A stretch of 64,000 nucleotides of DNA, taken from contig NZ_JANJGU010000015.1 in NCBI RefSeq assembly GCF_024626525.1, positions 1 through 64,000 of the forward strand, given 5' to 3'. This DNA comes from Lederbergia panacisoli. GTDB taxonomy: Bacteria > Bacillota > Bacilli > Bacillales > Bacillaceae_C. Shown piece after piece: positions 24,720 through 33,476 of the stretch; the stretch's first letter is position 1, and every line of letters begins with the position of its first letter. The translations under genes and the position numbers were made by a program. The notes under the pieces are model-generated. The model searched no databases, was not told where the DNA came from, and saw only the letters and a list, made by a program, of their open reading frames with translations.

Positions 24720-27155
24720 TTATTTTTCTAATTTCACTCTTTGTAAACGTAATGCGTTCAACACAACCGACACAGAACTAAATGCCATCGCTGCTCCTGC
24801 CACCCACGGTGCAAGGAATCCTGCTGCTGCAATTGGAATTCCAATCGTATTATAACCAAATGCCCAGAATAAATTTTGCTTAATATTCCGCATCGTTTTG
24901 CGACTCATTAAAATAGCATCGGCAATACTATTTAAGTCCCCTCGAATCAAAGTGATATCCGCAGCTTCCATGGCAACATCTGTACCTGTACCTATGGCCA
25001 TACCGATATTAGCTGTGGCAAGTGCGGGTGCATCATTAATACCATCACCAACCATTGCCACTTTATAGCCCTCTTGTTGCAGTTTTTTCACTTCATCTGC
25101 TTTCCCTTCAGGAAGCACTTCCGCAATAACGGCATCAACGCCTACCTCTTTACCAATTGCTTGGGCTGTACGTTCATTATCACCTGTCATCATGATCACT
25201 TTGATGCCCATTTCTTTTAATCGGTGTACAGCTTCACGAGAGGTATCTTTAATCGTATCTGCTACTGCAACTAGCCCTGCATATTGACCATTAATTCCAG
25301 CTAACATCGCTGTTTTTCCATTTCGCTCTAATTCTTCCATCTTAGGGAGAACAGATTGTATATCGATCCCATATTGTTGCATGAGTTTCCGTGTTCCAAT
25401 GACAACTCCTTGACCTGACACCGTCGCTTGCACTCCGAAACCAGGAATTGCTTCAAAAAATTGAACATTTCTAAGTTCAATACCTTTATCTTCTATACCT
25501 TCAACGATTGCCTGTGCCAGTGGATGCTCTGATTGTTTTTCTGCTGCCCTAATGAGTGATAAAAAGTTCACTTCATCTTGACCATCCGCTGTTAAAACAT
25601 CCGTTAATACAGGCTTGCCATGTGTGACAGTACCTGTTTTATCGATTACTACTGTGTCAATACCTTGTGTTTGTTCTAAATGCTCGCCACCTTTGAACAA
25701 AATACCAAATTCGGCAGCACGACCCGAACCGGCCATAATCGAAGTCGGTGTTGCTAAACCAAGTGCACATGGACAAGCAATGACAAGTACTGCAATTAAC
25801 ACTTCAAGTGCTGGTGTAAATTCACCCGGCTGAACCCAAATGATCCATACTAAGAATGTAAGGACAGCAATCCCTACTACAATTGGAACAAAAATACCTG
25901 AAATTTGGTCAGCCAAACGCTGAATTGGTGCTTTTGAACCTTGTGCATCTTCTACTACTCTTATGATTTGGGCTAACGCTGTGTAGCGCCCAACTTTTGT
26001 CGTTTTCATTTTGATGAAACCATTTTTATTAATCGTTGAGCCGTATACTACATCACCTGCATTCTTATCCACTGGTAAACTTTCACCTGTTAACATGGAT
26101 TCATCAACAGCTGTTGTTCCTTCTACTACTTCACCATCAACTGGAATTTTTTCACCCGGCTTCACTAAAATAGTGTCACCTATTACTACTTCTTCTAATG
26201 GTACTTCCTTTTCAACTCCATCACGTACAACGATGGCTGTTTTTGCCTGAAGTCCCATTAATTTTTTGATTGCTTCAGATGAACGTCCCTTTGCTCTTGC
26301 TTCAAATAATTTACCTAAAACAATCAGTGTAATCAGTACTGCACTTGTTTCAAAATACAGGTGTGGAGCATGATTTGTACCAGCTGTTACAATTGCTTGA
26401 TAAACACTATAAAAATAGGCCGCGGAAGTACCCATGACAACGAGTACATCCATGTTTGCGCCGCCATTGCGAAGTGTTTTATAGGCACCTACATAAAACT
26501 GCTTCCCTATAATAAATTGTACCGGTGCAGCTAAGATCATTTGTATCCATGGATTCATTAAGATCTCTGGTACATATAAAAATGATGTAAAGGAAAAGTG
26601 TCCAACCATCGTCCATAATAATGGTAATGATAAGATCACGGATACTATAAATTTACGTTGCTGATCTTTTATTGCCTTTTCGCGGTGGTCTACCTGAGCT
26701 CTATCCTCTTGTTTTTGGTGTGCACCGTAACCGAATTTTTCAACCTTTGCAATAATATCTGCAATGGTTACTTCTGAAGGATTAAATTCAATTGTTGCTT
26801 TTTCAAGTGCTAAATTAACGGTTGCGCTCGCAACACCTTCCATCTTATTTAAGCCTTTTTCAATACGTGTCGAACACGCTGCACAAGTCATGCCTGTAAT
26901 ATCGAATTCTGCTTTTTGTTTCACAACACCGTAGCCTAATGCTTCAATTTTCTTTTCAAAATCTGCTTCACTCAGCTTTGATGGGTCATATTTAATCGTT
27001 GACTTCTCAAGTGCTAGGTTAACGGATGCCCGTTCAACACCTTCCATTTTATTTAACCCTTTTTCAATACGTGTCGAACACGCTGCACAAGTCATACCTG
27101 TAATTTGAATGCTCGCTTCTATTACTTTACTAGCTTCTGCTGTTGCGGTACTCAT
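24720..27155 (-). CDS. copA: Copper-exporting P1B-type ATPase CopA
   Basis: An 811-residue Cu(I) efflux pump. Two N-terminal heavy-metal-associated domains carry GMTCAACS (Cys23/Cys26 and Cys91/Cys94). The transmembrane metal site Cys-Pro-Cys is at 461-463 (IACPCALG), the phosphorylation site Asp505 lies in [11 protein letters not shown], and TGES, SEHPLA and GDGINDAPA are intact. ATG 27155 with GGAGGT eight bases upstream is preferred to TTG 27161. A CsoR-like box lies directly upstream and a broken copZ further upstream. All catalytic motifs are present, so the pump should work. Confidence 0.95.
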   Translation of the reverse strand: MSTATAEASKVIEASIQITGMTCAACSTRIEKGLNKMEGVERASVNLALEKSTIKYDPSKLSEADFEKKIEALGYGVVKQKAEFDITGMTCAACSTRIEKGLNKMEGVASATVNLALEKATIEFNPSEVTIADIIAKVEKFGYGAHQKQEDRAQVDHREKAIKDQQRKFIVSVILSLPLLWTMVGHFSFTSFLYVPEILMNPWIQMILAAPVQFIIGKQFYVGAYKTLRNGGANMDVLVVMGTSAAYFYSVYQAIVTAGTNHAPHLYFETSAVLITLIVLGKLFEARAKGRSSEAIKKLMGLQAKTAIVVRDGVEKEVPLEEVVIGDTILVKPGEKIPVDGEVVEGTTAVDESMLTGESLPVDKNAGDVVYGSTINKNGFIKMKTTKVGRYTALAQIIRVVEDAQGSKAPIQRLADQISGIFVPIVVGIAVLTFLVWIIWVQPGEFTPALEVLIAVLVIACPCALGLATPTSIMAGSGRAAEFGILFKGGEHLEQTQGIDTVVIDKTGTVTHGKPVLTDVLTADGQDEVNFLSLIRAAEKQSEHPLAQAIVEGIEDKGIELRNVQFFEAIPGFGVQATVSGQGVVIGTRKLMQQYGIDIQSVLPKMEELERNGKTAMLAGINGQYAGLVAVADTIKDTSREAVHRLKEMGIKVIMMTGDNERTAQAIGKEVGVDAVIAEVLPEGKADEVKKLQQEGYKVAMVGDGINDAPALATANIGMAIGTGTDVAMEAADITLIRGDLNSIADAILMSRKTMRNIKQNLFWAFGYNTIGIPIAAAGFLAPWVAGAAMAFSSVSVVLNALRLQRVKLEK
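26838..27110 (-). repeat. Direct repeat coding the two metal-binding domains of CopA
   Basis: Two segments of about 70 bases (around 26838-26906 and 27042-27110), 204 bases apart, differ at only a few positions and encode the same [20 protein letters not shown] core. This points to recent duplication or gene conversion between the two domains. Confidence 0.8.
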
Positions 27156-27170
27156 GATCAATTACCTCCC

Positions 27171-27189
27171 TATACCTATTAGGGGTATA
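27171..27189. promoter_or_regulatory. CsoR-like box upstream of copA
   Basis: TATACC and GGTATA arms around TATTAGG lie directly before the copA ribosome binding site. The pattern resembles the CsoR copper operator of Bacillus (TACCC...GGGTA). Confidence 0.5.
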
Positions 27190-27225
27190 TTTTTATGGAA
27201 ATGAAAGAGTGCTATGGAAGCACTC

Positions 27226-27418
27226 TTACTCTACGTCATATCCTTGATCTTCAATTGTATCTTTAATTTGCTCAAGGGACACTTGGGATTCGTTAAAAGA
27301 TACTTCAACCAAAGCTTCGTCTAATTTTACATTTACCAAATTAACACCATCTAATTGACCCACCCTTCACACAATGTCCACAAGACATTCTTTGTACGTT
27401 CAAAACTACATTATCCAT
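27226..27418 (-). pseudogene. copZ: Copper chaperone CopZ, frameshifted
   Basis: The ATG at 27418 opens MDNVVLNVQRMSCGHCVK, the metal-binding loop of CopZ, then the frame runs into a stop after nine codons. The C-terminal half (QLDGVNLVNVKLDEALVEVS and on to DQGYDVE) is intact in another frame. Compared with normal CopZ (about 68 residues) a stretch just after the CxxC loop is missing, with a change that is not a multiple of three; I estimate about 14 bases lost. The chaperone is therefore not made in full. It lies upstream of copA, as in the usual copZA operon. Confidence 0.85.
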
Positions 27419-27457
27419 GTTTTCTCTCTCCTTTAAATGATATACTTTTTTGGTTAC

Positions 27458-27476
27458 TATACACCGTATGGGTATA
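27458..27476. promoter_or_regulatory. CsoR-like box upstream of the copZ pseudogene
   Basis: TATAC-ACC and GGGTATA form an imperfect palindrome about 40 bases upstream of the copZ start, in the position expected for the copZA promoter operator. Confidence 0.6.
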
Positions 27477-27493
27477 TAAAATATAAAAAATAA

Positions 27494-27583
27494 TTAATTT
27501 TTAATTAGCTTTTGAATTGTCACCAATATATTAGACTTAACATCTCCAGTATGGCAAGCAACATCTTTCACTATGTTTTCCAT
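27494..27583 (-). CDS. Short ORF downstream of a CsoR-like box
   Basis: A 29-codon frame, MENIVKDVACHTGDVKSNIL and on to QKLIKN, with a TAGGAAG site seven bases upstream of its ATG and a perfect CsoR-like operator upstream of that. It could be the C-terminal relic of a CsoR-family regulator (which end in a Cys/His-bearing loop, a Gly-Asp turn and a final helix) or a small copper-responsive peptide. I do not recognise it with certainty. Confidence 0.35.
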   Translation of the reverse strand: MENIVKDVACHTGDVKSNILVTIQKLIKN

Positions 27584-27614
27584 AAGCTAACTTCCTATCT
27601 TAATTACATCTTAC

Positions 27615-27633
27615 CATACCCATGTAGGGTATG
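27615..27633. promoter_or_regulatory. Perfect CsoR-like operator
   Basis: CATACCC and GGGTATG are perfect 7-base arms around ATGTA. This is the best of the three CsoR-like boxes in the locus and lies 32 bases upstream of the 29-codon frame. Confidence 0.7.
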
Positions 27634-27820
27634 TAAATTAAATGTTTTATTTCTTAATAATTATTTAAAGCTTAAGCGAATTGAAAAGAATGTTCCTAGT
27701 TTTCGGTTAGGATTCCCATAGAGCGTAAAAATATGGTCTCTTTTCGACCTTCCATAAGATAATCTTTTGTCGTGTACATATCCTCTTAATTCATTCTTTC
27801 TTTACCAAACCTTGACTCCA

Positions 27821-28033
27821 CTATTCAACATTTCCTTCCCACTCTAACCTTCCATCAACTACATTCGATGCGTTATAACCCCTTTGCATTAATTGCTCAC
27901 AAACGCTATCACTTCTCGCGTACCATCATATATAATGCTCGTTGTGATCAAGCTCATATAAACATCTGCTGAGTTCTTCTAATTGGATATGTTTGGCTCT
28001 AATAATTTTCCCTTCTGCAATTTCACGAACCTT
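27821..28033 (-). pseudogene. Rhodanese-like domain protein, decayed
   Basis: One minus-strand frame reads KVREIAEGKIIRAKHIQLEE, then LSRCLYELDHNEHYI, a TGA stop in the place of the active-site loop, and VCEQLMQRGYNASNVVDGRL and EWEGNVE before the final stop. The strand-helix order and the GYxAxNVxxG motif are those of a single-domain rhodanese, but the catalytic Cys loop is destroyed and no intact start remains. Sequence upstream (to about 28110) may be its lost membrane anchor. The remaining bases of 27634-28190 show no other gene. Confidence 0.7.
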
Positions 28034-28189
28034 ATATACCTTCTCCCTCTACGAGCATAAATTCCCAGCAAAATAGACAGCGCCATAAGACTGGCTGAGC
28101 CATTTAAAAATATGAACAATTCAGGCTCAAAGAACCCCCTGAATTATCAATAAATTCATGTAAATTGTCTGAAATAAATTAGTATTTAA

Positions 28190-28218
28190 TTGAGAATCGT
28201 TATCATTTATAGTATATT
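28190..28218 (+). promoter_or_regulatory. Sigma-A promoter with Fur box
   Basis: TTGAGA (28190-28195) and TATATT (28213-28218) are separated by 17 bases. The sequence TGAGAAT-C-GTTATCA (28191-28205) matches the 7-1-7 Fur consensus TGATAAT-N-ATTATCA at all but two positions and covers the -35 element, so the gene should be repressed by Fur when iron is plentiful. Confidence 0.8.
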
Positions 28219-28259
28219 AGATAGTAACGATAAATTTAATTGCGTCAGGAGAATGTATA

Positions 28260-28976
28260 ATGCAAATATACTGGACTAAAATAAACAAAATTATTGAAGA
28301 AACGCCTGAGATTAAAACGTACCTGCTCGACTGTCCGGGAGGCTTTACATGGGAAGAAGGTGCCCACACCCATTTCGCACTAAAGGGTTTTAATGCTGGA
28401 GATAAGCCAAACCGCAGTCTGATTCGCCATATGTCAATCTCTACTTTGCCTTACGAAAATTCAATCGGTATTACCACACGCATCAGAGAACAATGCTCCG
28501 AGTTTAAAGCGATTTTAAGGAATCTTGAAGTCGGCAATGAAGTTGCACTTTTTAAAACTCATTCGAATGTACCGCTTAAAAGGGAAGGGAAAAATGTTTA
28601 TCTGCTGTCATCAGGTGTTGGCCTTGCAACTTTAAGACCGCTTGTGCTTGACTATTTCGAACGCGCTGACAACGTCAATCAAATTCATTCCCTGAACATC
28701 GATTCATCACAAAACTTCTTATTCACTAATATTTTTGAATCCGCTCCTGACAAGAAATTCACATCACAGTTCGTCGATAACCGTAAAGACTACTACGAAG
28801 AAGTAAAAAGTCTTGCTGCAGACAAGGATGGACTCTTCTATGTTGTCGGCAGCGACGAGTTCCTCGTGCAGAATATTGAAATACTGCGTGAGCAGGGCAT
28901 CAGACCAGAACAGATTATGCTCGACAAGCATGAACGACAACTACCTGAGTTTTTATCATTTGATTTGTCAATTTAA
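28260..28976 (+). CDS. Ferredoxin-reductase-like FAD/NAD(P)-binding oxidoreductase, Fur-regulated
   Basis: A 238-residue flavoprotein of the ferredoxin-NADP reductase superfamily. RHMSISTLP is the FAD-binding RxxS motif and YLLSSGVGLATLRPLVLDY the start of the nucleotide-binding domain; VVGSDEFLVQNIEILREQGI and the C-terminal IMLDKHE complete it. No iron-sulfur domain is present. With its Fur box it may reduce ferric siderophores or release haem iron, but the electron partner is unknown. AGGAG lies eight bases before the ATG. It is monocistronic and has its own terminator. Confidence 0.8.
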   Translation: MQIYWTKINKIIEETPEIKTYLLDCPGGFTWEEGAHTHFALKGFNAGDKPNRSLIRHMSISTLPYENSIGITTRIREQCSEFKAILRNLEVGNEVALFKTHSNVPLKREGKNVYLLSSGVGLATLRPLVLDYFERADNVNQIHSLNIDSSQNFLFTNIFESAPDKKFTSQFVDNRKDYYEEVKSLAADKDGLFYVVGSDEFLVQNIEILREQGIRPEQIMLDKHERQLPEFLSFDLSI

Positions 28977-29090
28977 GAGAGATAAACTATTTACTTCGTA
29001 AATACTAAATAGATGTTCTATAACGTACATGATTTGACAGGTCCAGAATGATTCATATTTTTTATTAAAAATGTATAGTACTTTACAGAG

Positions 29091-29134
29091 AATGACCTCG
29101 TTTTGATCAATTTTTTTCAAAACGAAGTCATTTT
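29091..29134 (+). terminator. Terminator downstream of the Fur-regulated reductase
   Basis: AATGACCTCGTTTTGA pairs with TCAAAACGAAGTCATT and ends in TTTATTT. The stem is long and could act on either strand. Confidence 0.75.
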
Positions 29135-29244
29135 ATTTACCGTAAAATATGGGGTGCGATGTATTACTATTGAAATTCTTTGACAAGAATCTCGATTCAA
29201 AAATAAAGGTACTAATGTTAATATGGAAATATAAAGAATTGGTA

Positions 29245-29277
29245 TTAAACAAACGGGCCACTTAACGGAATAAAAGA
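29245..29277. repeat. Imperfect direct repeat, copy 1
   Basis: TTAAACAAAC(G)GGC...CGGAATAA, matched by a second copy at 29632-29664 in the same orientation. The pair flanks the small membrane protein gene. Confidence 0.55.
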
Positions 29278-29348
29278 CTAAATTTCAATTACAACATAAT
29301 TTAGAAAAACCGGGGTAGAAAGTAACCTATAAGAAATGGGGTATTAAA

Positions 29349-29579
29349 ATGAATTTGTTACTTTGGATAACGGTTGGTTTTATCGTAATAGGACTTTTTG
29401 TCCTTATGTCACTGAAAAAAAGCATGGAGGAAAGAGTTGCTTTAGCAATAGAAAACAAGGACGGTGTGGAAGGCAAACAGACATCAACTAAACCCGTTGT
29501 TTGGTGGATAGTAGGAGCCACGGCGTGGGGATTAGTAAGTATGTTATTAATCGTGTGGTCATTTTCTGTTTATGTATAA
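29349..29579 (+). CDS. Small two-helix membrane protein
   Basis: A 76-residue protein with two hydrophobic segments (about 4-20 and 49-74) joined by a charged linker of about 28 residues (KKSMEERVALAIENKDG). GGGG lies seven bases before the ATG. I do not recognise the family. It lies alone between two copies of an imperfect 33-base repeat, in a region of gene remnants, with no obvious partner. Confidence 0.6.
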   Translation: MNLLLWITVGFIVIGLFVLMSLKKSMEERVALAIENKDGVEGKQTSTKPVVWWIVGATAWGLVSMLLIVWSFSVYV

Positions 29580-29631
29580 TGCATTGTAAATAGGCTGAGG
29601 CTAAATAATTCATTTTTGTGATAGTCCATAT

Positions 29632-29664
29632 TTAAACAAACTGGCGCGATTGCGGAATAAGAAA
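29632..29664. repeat. Imperfect direct repeat, copy 2
   Basis: TTAAACAAAC(T)GGC...CGGAATAA, the second copy of the repeat at 29245-29277, about 387 bases away. Confidence 0.55.
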
Positions 29665-29840
29665 ACAACTTATATCATTAAAAGCATAGAACCCATTGTG
29701 CTATTTTAACCTTCAATCCTATAATAATAAAGACTTTCTGGGGACCGACTTCCAGCTACTATATCACATTTCTCAATCCTTTTTCAAACGCTTCGCTATT
29801 TTCAATTTCTTGTTGAAGAAAACACATTCTCGCATATGAA

Positions 29841-30160
29841 GTGCTTCTTACAATAAAAACATCATTACATGATGCATTTGCTCGTGGCTATTTTGCAAAT
29901 GATTTTGCTCGTTTAGTAAAAACACGTGAATAAAACCCACCTAAATGAAATAAGGCTTTGTCTATCACTGACTTTAAAAGGCTTCGCAACTACCTTTTAC
30001 AGCATCAGAGGACGAATTTAACCTGCTTGTACTAATCGCATTAGAAACGGGTATGCGACGGGGGGAACTATTGTCAATACGAACAGAAAGCCTTTTTGAA
30101 TACTGAATAGAGGTTAGATATTCAATCAGTCCAACTTCGGTTTCGCAATCCACATTATAG
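29841..30160 (+). pseudogene. Tyrosine recombinase (integrase) remnant
   Basis: Pieces of one integrase appear in order on the plus strand but in shifting frames: LHDAFARGYFANDFARLVKT, a stop, ALSITDFKRLRNYLL, a frame change, then LLVLIALETGMRRGELLSIR with the first catalytic Arg, SLFEY, a TGA stop, and IEVRYSISPTS. This is the core-binding and early catalytic part of a phage/ICE-type integrase; the His-x-x-Arg and Tyr parts are gone. From 30161 to 30480 I see no gene; that stretch is richer in G+C than its surroundings. Confidence 0.75.
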
Positions 30161-30494
30161 CCCACTTGCTGATTCGCGGCCAAAGACCATTGGTTCGGCC
30201 GATAAAATAGCACTAGTTAAGATCAGCCTCGTATACATGCCGGGCTTGTCAGAAACTCACCTCGCGTGCCTGGCCGGTCGCCTTCGAAGAGCCACATCAC
30301 AACTAATAAATCCAGCCAGAATTGCTTGTTTTCACGATGTCGACACCGAAATGCTTTCGGTCGGATGACCCATCACCTGCTTTCCAGTCATTTCGTTATC
30401 GTTTGTATAACAATTTATAACTGGAAAGAACCGTAGATATATTTCCTTCCGAAAAATAATGACATTCAATTTACATTCACTAACTTTTCGCCAA

Positions 30495-30560
30495 GAAAAA
30501 ACAGGCTATCTCACCATAAATGAGATAGCCTGTAAACGTTGATATTTCAATGTTTTTATA
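30495..30560 (-). terminator. Terminator of rplM-rpsI
   Basis: On the minus strand ACAGGCTATCTCA pairs with TGAGATAGCCTGT and is followed by TTTTTTC. With the adjoining bases it is clearly related to the terminator at 19277-19340. Confidence 0.85.
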
Positions 30561-30564
30561 AAGA

Positions 30565-30957
30565 TTAACGCTTTGAGAACTGTGGTGCACGACGTGCGCC
30601 TTTAAGACCGTATTTTTTACGTTCTTTCATACGTGGGTCACGAGTTAGTAAACCTGCACGCTTAAGAGTTCCACGGTATTCAGGATCTGCTTCAAGCAAT
30701 GCACGAGCGATTCCGTGACGGATAGCTCCTGCTTGACCTGTATAACCGCCGCCTTTTACAGAAACAAGTACGTTGTAGTTTCCTACTGTTTCAGTTGCTG
30801 CAAGTGGCTGTTTAATGACTTCGCGTAAAGCCGCGAATGGAATATAGTCTTCTACTTCACGATCGTTAATAATGATACGGCCTTCGCCTGGTACTAAACG
30901 TACGCGGGCAACAGAGCTCTTACGGCGACCTGTACCATAGTATTGAACTTGTGCCAA
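30565..30957 (-). CDS. rpsI: 30S ribosomal protein S9
   Basis: The 130-residue S9 protein of the small subunit head. It ends in the invariant ...[12 protein letters not shown] tail whose final Lys-Arg contacts tRNA in the P site, and has the [19 protein letters not shown] motif. It lies 20 bases after rplM in the usual rplM-rpsI pair and ends the long ribosomal cluster. Confidence 0.98.
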   Translation of the reverse strand: MAQVQYYGTGRRKSSVARVRLVPGEGRIIINDREVEDYIPFAALREVIKQPLAATETVGNYNVLVSVKGGGYTGQAGAIRHGIARALLEADPEYRGTLKRAGLLTRDPRMKERKKYGLKGARRAPQFSKR

Positions 30958-30977
30958 TATAATGCCCTCCCTTTAAT

Positions 30978-31415
30978 TTACCCGCGAAGCTCGTATACTT
31001 CCGGTTTTTGCGCTTGGTGTGGATGTTCTGCACCAGCATAAACGTGTAATTTTTTACCCATTTGACGTCCTAAAGATCCCTTAGGAAGCATGCCTTTGAT
31101 TGCAAGCTCAAGCATTTTTGTTGGATACTTAGCACGCATTTCTCCAGCAGTTCTAGTTTTCAAGCCGCCTGCAAATCCTGAATGGCGGTAATAGATTTTG
31201 TCAGATAGTTTCTTACCAGTTAATTCGATTTTATCAGCGTTAATAAGAATTACGTGATCGCCAGTATCAACATGTGGCGTGAAAGTTGGTTTATGTTTAC
31301 CGCGCAAAATGGACGCTACTTCTGATGCAAGACGGCCAAGAGTTTTGCCTTCAGCGTCTACAACGTACCATTTACGTTCGATTTCACTGGCTTTAGCCAT
31401 ATACGTAGTACGCAT
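30978..31415 (-). CDS. rplM: 50S ribosomal protein L13
   Basis: The 145-residue L13 protein, an early assembly protein that binds 23S rRNA. It has [38 protein letters not shown] and the [11 protein letters not shown] motif. The [10 protein letters not shown] start is kept because Bacillus L13 begins in the same way. A leader hairpin lies upstream, probably for autoregulation. Confidence 0.98.
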   Translation of the reverse strand: MRTTYMAKASEIERKWYVVDAEGKTLGRLASEVASILRGKHKPTFTPHVDTGDHVILINADKIELTGKKLSDKIYYRHSGFAGGLKTRTAGEMRAKYPTKMLELAIKGMLPKGSLGRQMGKKLHVYAGAEHPHQAQKPEVYELRG

Positions 31416-31459
31416 TTGTTACCCTCCCAAATATAAAAAAATTCCAAGTTCGTATTTAT

Positions 31460-31500
31460 TTCAATCACAATAAGTTTCCGGGGCTTATCGTGGGGTTAAA
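31460..31500 (-). promoter_or_regulatory. L13 leader RNA hairpin
   Basis: On the minus strand CACGATAAG and CTTATTGTG form a 9-base stem around CCCCGGAAA, 45-90 bases before rplM. This matches the known L13 leader of Firmicutes, which is thought to bind L13 and limit expression of rplM-rpsI. Confidence 0.65.
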
Positions 31501-31925
31501 AACAATACCATAGGATATGATATCGTTTTTGGCAAGCAAAGTCAAGAAATATTTGAACACCAGGTGAAGTTGTTTAAAGAAAAAATTCACCAATGATCAA
31601 TCTTGCTTCGAATTTCAACAATGAATGCTTGAAATTCATCAAATAAAGCTCCAATTTCAGCAATTATTATTAAACCATCATCAATCATGTTTCAGATCTC
31701 ACCAATTATCACCGAAAAGTTAACAATTACAGCAAAATCTTTCTCCAGTTGCGATTTTACCCCAAATCAAAAGGAAATTGGGGATTTGAGTCATTAAGCG
31801 ACTGGGATTCAGCGGCGAACTACCTCAATGATATATTCACCTTTTCTTCTATTTATCCAGCCTTTGCCAAGCGCAATCACAATTTCAACATTACTCCTAG
31901 ATGAAAGTAGAAGCCCCTAAAAAAC
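31501..31925. other. Spacer between rplM and truA without a gene
   Basis: About 420 AT-rich bases. On the minus strand short motifs such as GGTGA, TTGATGA and GCTGAAATT recur in a loosely repetitive way. A CCCCAA/TTGGGG hairpin (31761-31785) may be a terminator after truA, although its T run is poor. No protein, tRNA or recognisable RNA is seen apart from the L13 leader. Confidence 0.5.
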
Positions 31926-32663
31926 TCAGTAATAAACCTCCCACAAATACAAACCTTCAGCGGGTGCAGTCTTACCTGCGAGGATACGATCTCGCCCTGC
32001 TAAAATTGCCGGGATGCTATTAAGTTCAATCTTCCCTGACGCAACGCCAAGCAATGTCCCTACCATGATCCGTACCATATTGTACAGAAAGCCATTGCCG
32101 GTAAAGGTAAAAACAATTTCGTCAGCGTTTTGTTCAATTTCAATAGAGGAGACGGTTCTCACTTTATTTTCCTTATTCGTTTTAGCAGAACAGAAGCTTG
32201 TATAGTCATGTGTGCCGACTAAGAGTTCAGCCGCTTTCCTCAATTTGTCAATATCAATCTTAAAAGGATGAAAAGCAGCGTAATGGCGCTTGAACGGATC
32301 ACGAACGGAACCTGTGTACACAACGTATTTATACATCTTTCCAGTAGCATCAAATCGCGCGTGGAAACCCGGGGCAACAGATACCACTTTCATAACCGAA
32401 ACATCCCCCGGCAATAGCCCATTTAATGCATTGACCCAGCGCTCTGATGGCAGCTGCAATGCTGAATCAAAATGGATGACTTGACCTTTCGCATGTACCC
32501 CTGCATCCGTACGACCAGAAGCAACGACACTAACTGCATTTCCCTTATGCATTTTTCTAAGTGCCTTTTCGAGCTCTTCTTGAACTGTTCTTCCATTCAG
32601 CTGGATTTGATACCCGGAAAAACCCGATCCGTCGTACGCGACAATCCCTTTATATCGTTGCAT
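31926..32663 (-). CDS. truA: tRNA pseudouridine synthase A (positions 38-40)
   Basis: A 245-residue enzyme that makes pseudouridine at positions 38-40 of the tRNA anticodon arm. VASGRTDAGVHAKGQ contains the catalytic Asp53; YHGRF-type segments FHARFDATGKMYKY and FTGNGFLYNMVRIMVGTLL are conserved. ATG 32663 with AAGGA nine bases upstream is preferred to TTG 32672. It follows ecfT closely (15 bases), as in Bacillus. Confidence 0.97.
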   Translation of the reverse strand: MQRYKGIVAYDGSGFSGYQIQLNGRTVQEELEKALRKMHKGNAVSVVASGRTDAGVHAKGQVIHFDSALQLPSERWVNALNGLLPGDVSVMKVVSVAPGFHARFDATGKMYKYVVYTGSVRDPFKRHYAAFHPFKIDIDKLRKAAELLVGTHDYTSFCSAKTNKENKVRTVSSIEIEQNADEIVFTFTGNGFLYNMVRIMVGTLLGVASGKIELNSIPAILAGRDRILAGKTAPAEGLYLWEVYY

Positions 32664-32678
32664 GTTTTTCAATCCTTC

Positions 32679-33476
32679 TCAAGATCTTAAAAAGATCAGT
32701 ATGACTGTTAATAGGATCAAGGTGCCTGCTGCTGTTGTGTCAGGAGCACCCCAAGTTAAAAGACGGTATTTTGTACGTCCTTCACCACCGCGATATCCCC
32801 TAGCTTCCATTGCTGTTGCCAGCTCTTCTGCTCGTTTAAACGCACTGACAAAAAGCGGAATAAGCAACGGAATGACGGCTTTTATCCTCTCCTTGAATGG
32901 TCCTCCTGTAAAATCGACGCCTCTTGCCATTTGTGCTTTCATAATTTTATCGGTTTCATCCATCAAGGTTGGGATAAATCGTAAGGAAATGGACATCATT
33001 AGCGCTAGTTCGTGGACAGGGAATCTTACCTTTTTTAACGGATTCAACAAGCTTTCAATCCCGTCAGTCAATGTTATTGGCGTAGTTGTTAATGTTAATA
33101 AGGATGTAACAAAAACAAGTAAAGTAAACCTTAGAGATATAAATACTGCTAGTCGTAGACCTTCTTCATAAATATTGAGGAAACCTAATGAGAAAATGAC
33201 ATTTCCTTCTTTATTGAAAAAAATCTGCAGGAAAAAGGTGAATATGACGAGAATAAGGACTGGTTTCAAACCATTAATCAAAAACTTGATATTGATATTT
33301 GCCATTAGAATAATCAGGCCAACAAATAGTACGAGTACACCATACGTATAAATATTATTTGCTAGAAAAATAATACAAATAAAGCCGAAAACAAATAATA
33401 GCTTTGCACGTGGATCGAGGCGGTGGAGTACTGAATTCCCTGGTATATAGCGGCCAAAAATCATTTTCTCCATCAT
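32679..33476 (-). CDS. ecfT: Energy-coupling factor transporter transmembrane protein EcfT
   Basis: The 265-residue membrane scaffold of group II ECF vitamin/metal importers; it joins the two ATPases to various substrate-binding S components encoded elsewhere. Hydrophobic helices fill residues 25-130 and the C-terminus. The two coupling motifs with Ala-Arg-Gly are visible in KAQMARGVDF and TAMEARGYRGGEGR. Its start overlaps the end of ecfA2 by four bases. Confidence 0.96.
   Translation of the reverse strand: MMEKMIFGRYIPGNSVLHRLDPRAKLLFVFGFICIIFLANNIYTYGVLVLFVGLIILMANINIKFLINGLKPVLILVIFTFFLQIFFNKEGNVIFSLGFLNIYEEGLRLAVFISLRFTLLVFVTSLLTLTTTPITLTDGIESLLNPLKKVRFPVHELALMMSISLRFIPTLMDETDKIMKAQMARGVDFTGGPFKERIKAVIPLLIPLFVSAFKRAEELATAMEARGYRGGEGRTKYRLLTWGAPDTTAAGTLILLTVILIFLRS

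Noticed and set aside
30161-30480. G+C-richer stretch downstream of the integrase relic, checked for a gene
   Set aside because: Both strands were read; no frame shows a recognisable motif, start signal or coding bias.
32662-33171. Plus-strand frame of 169 codons opposite ecfT
   Set aside because: Antisense shadow of a well-conserved membrane protein gene; no ribosome binding site.
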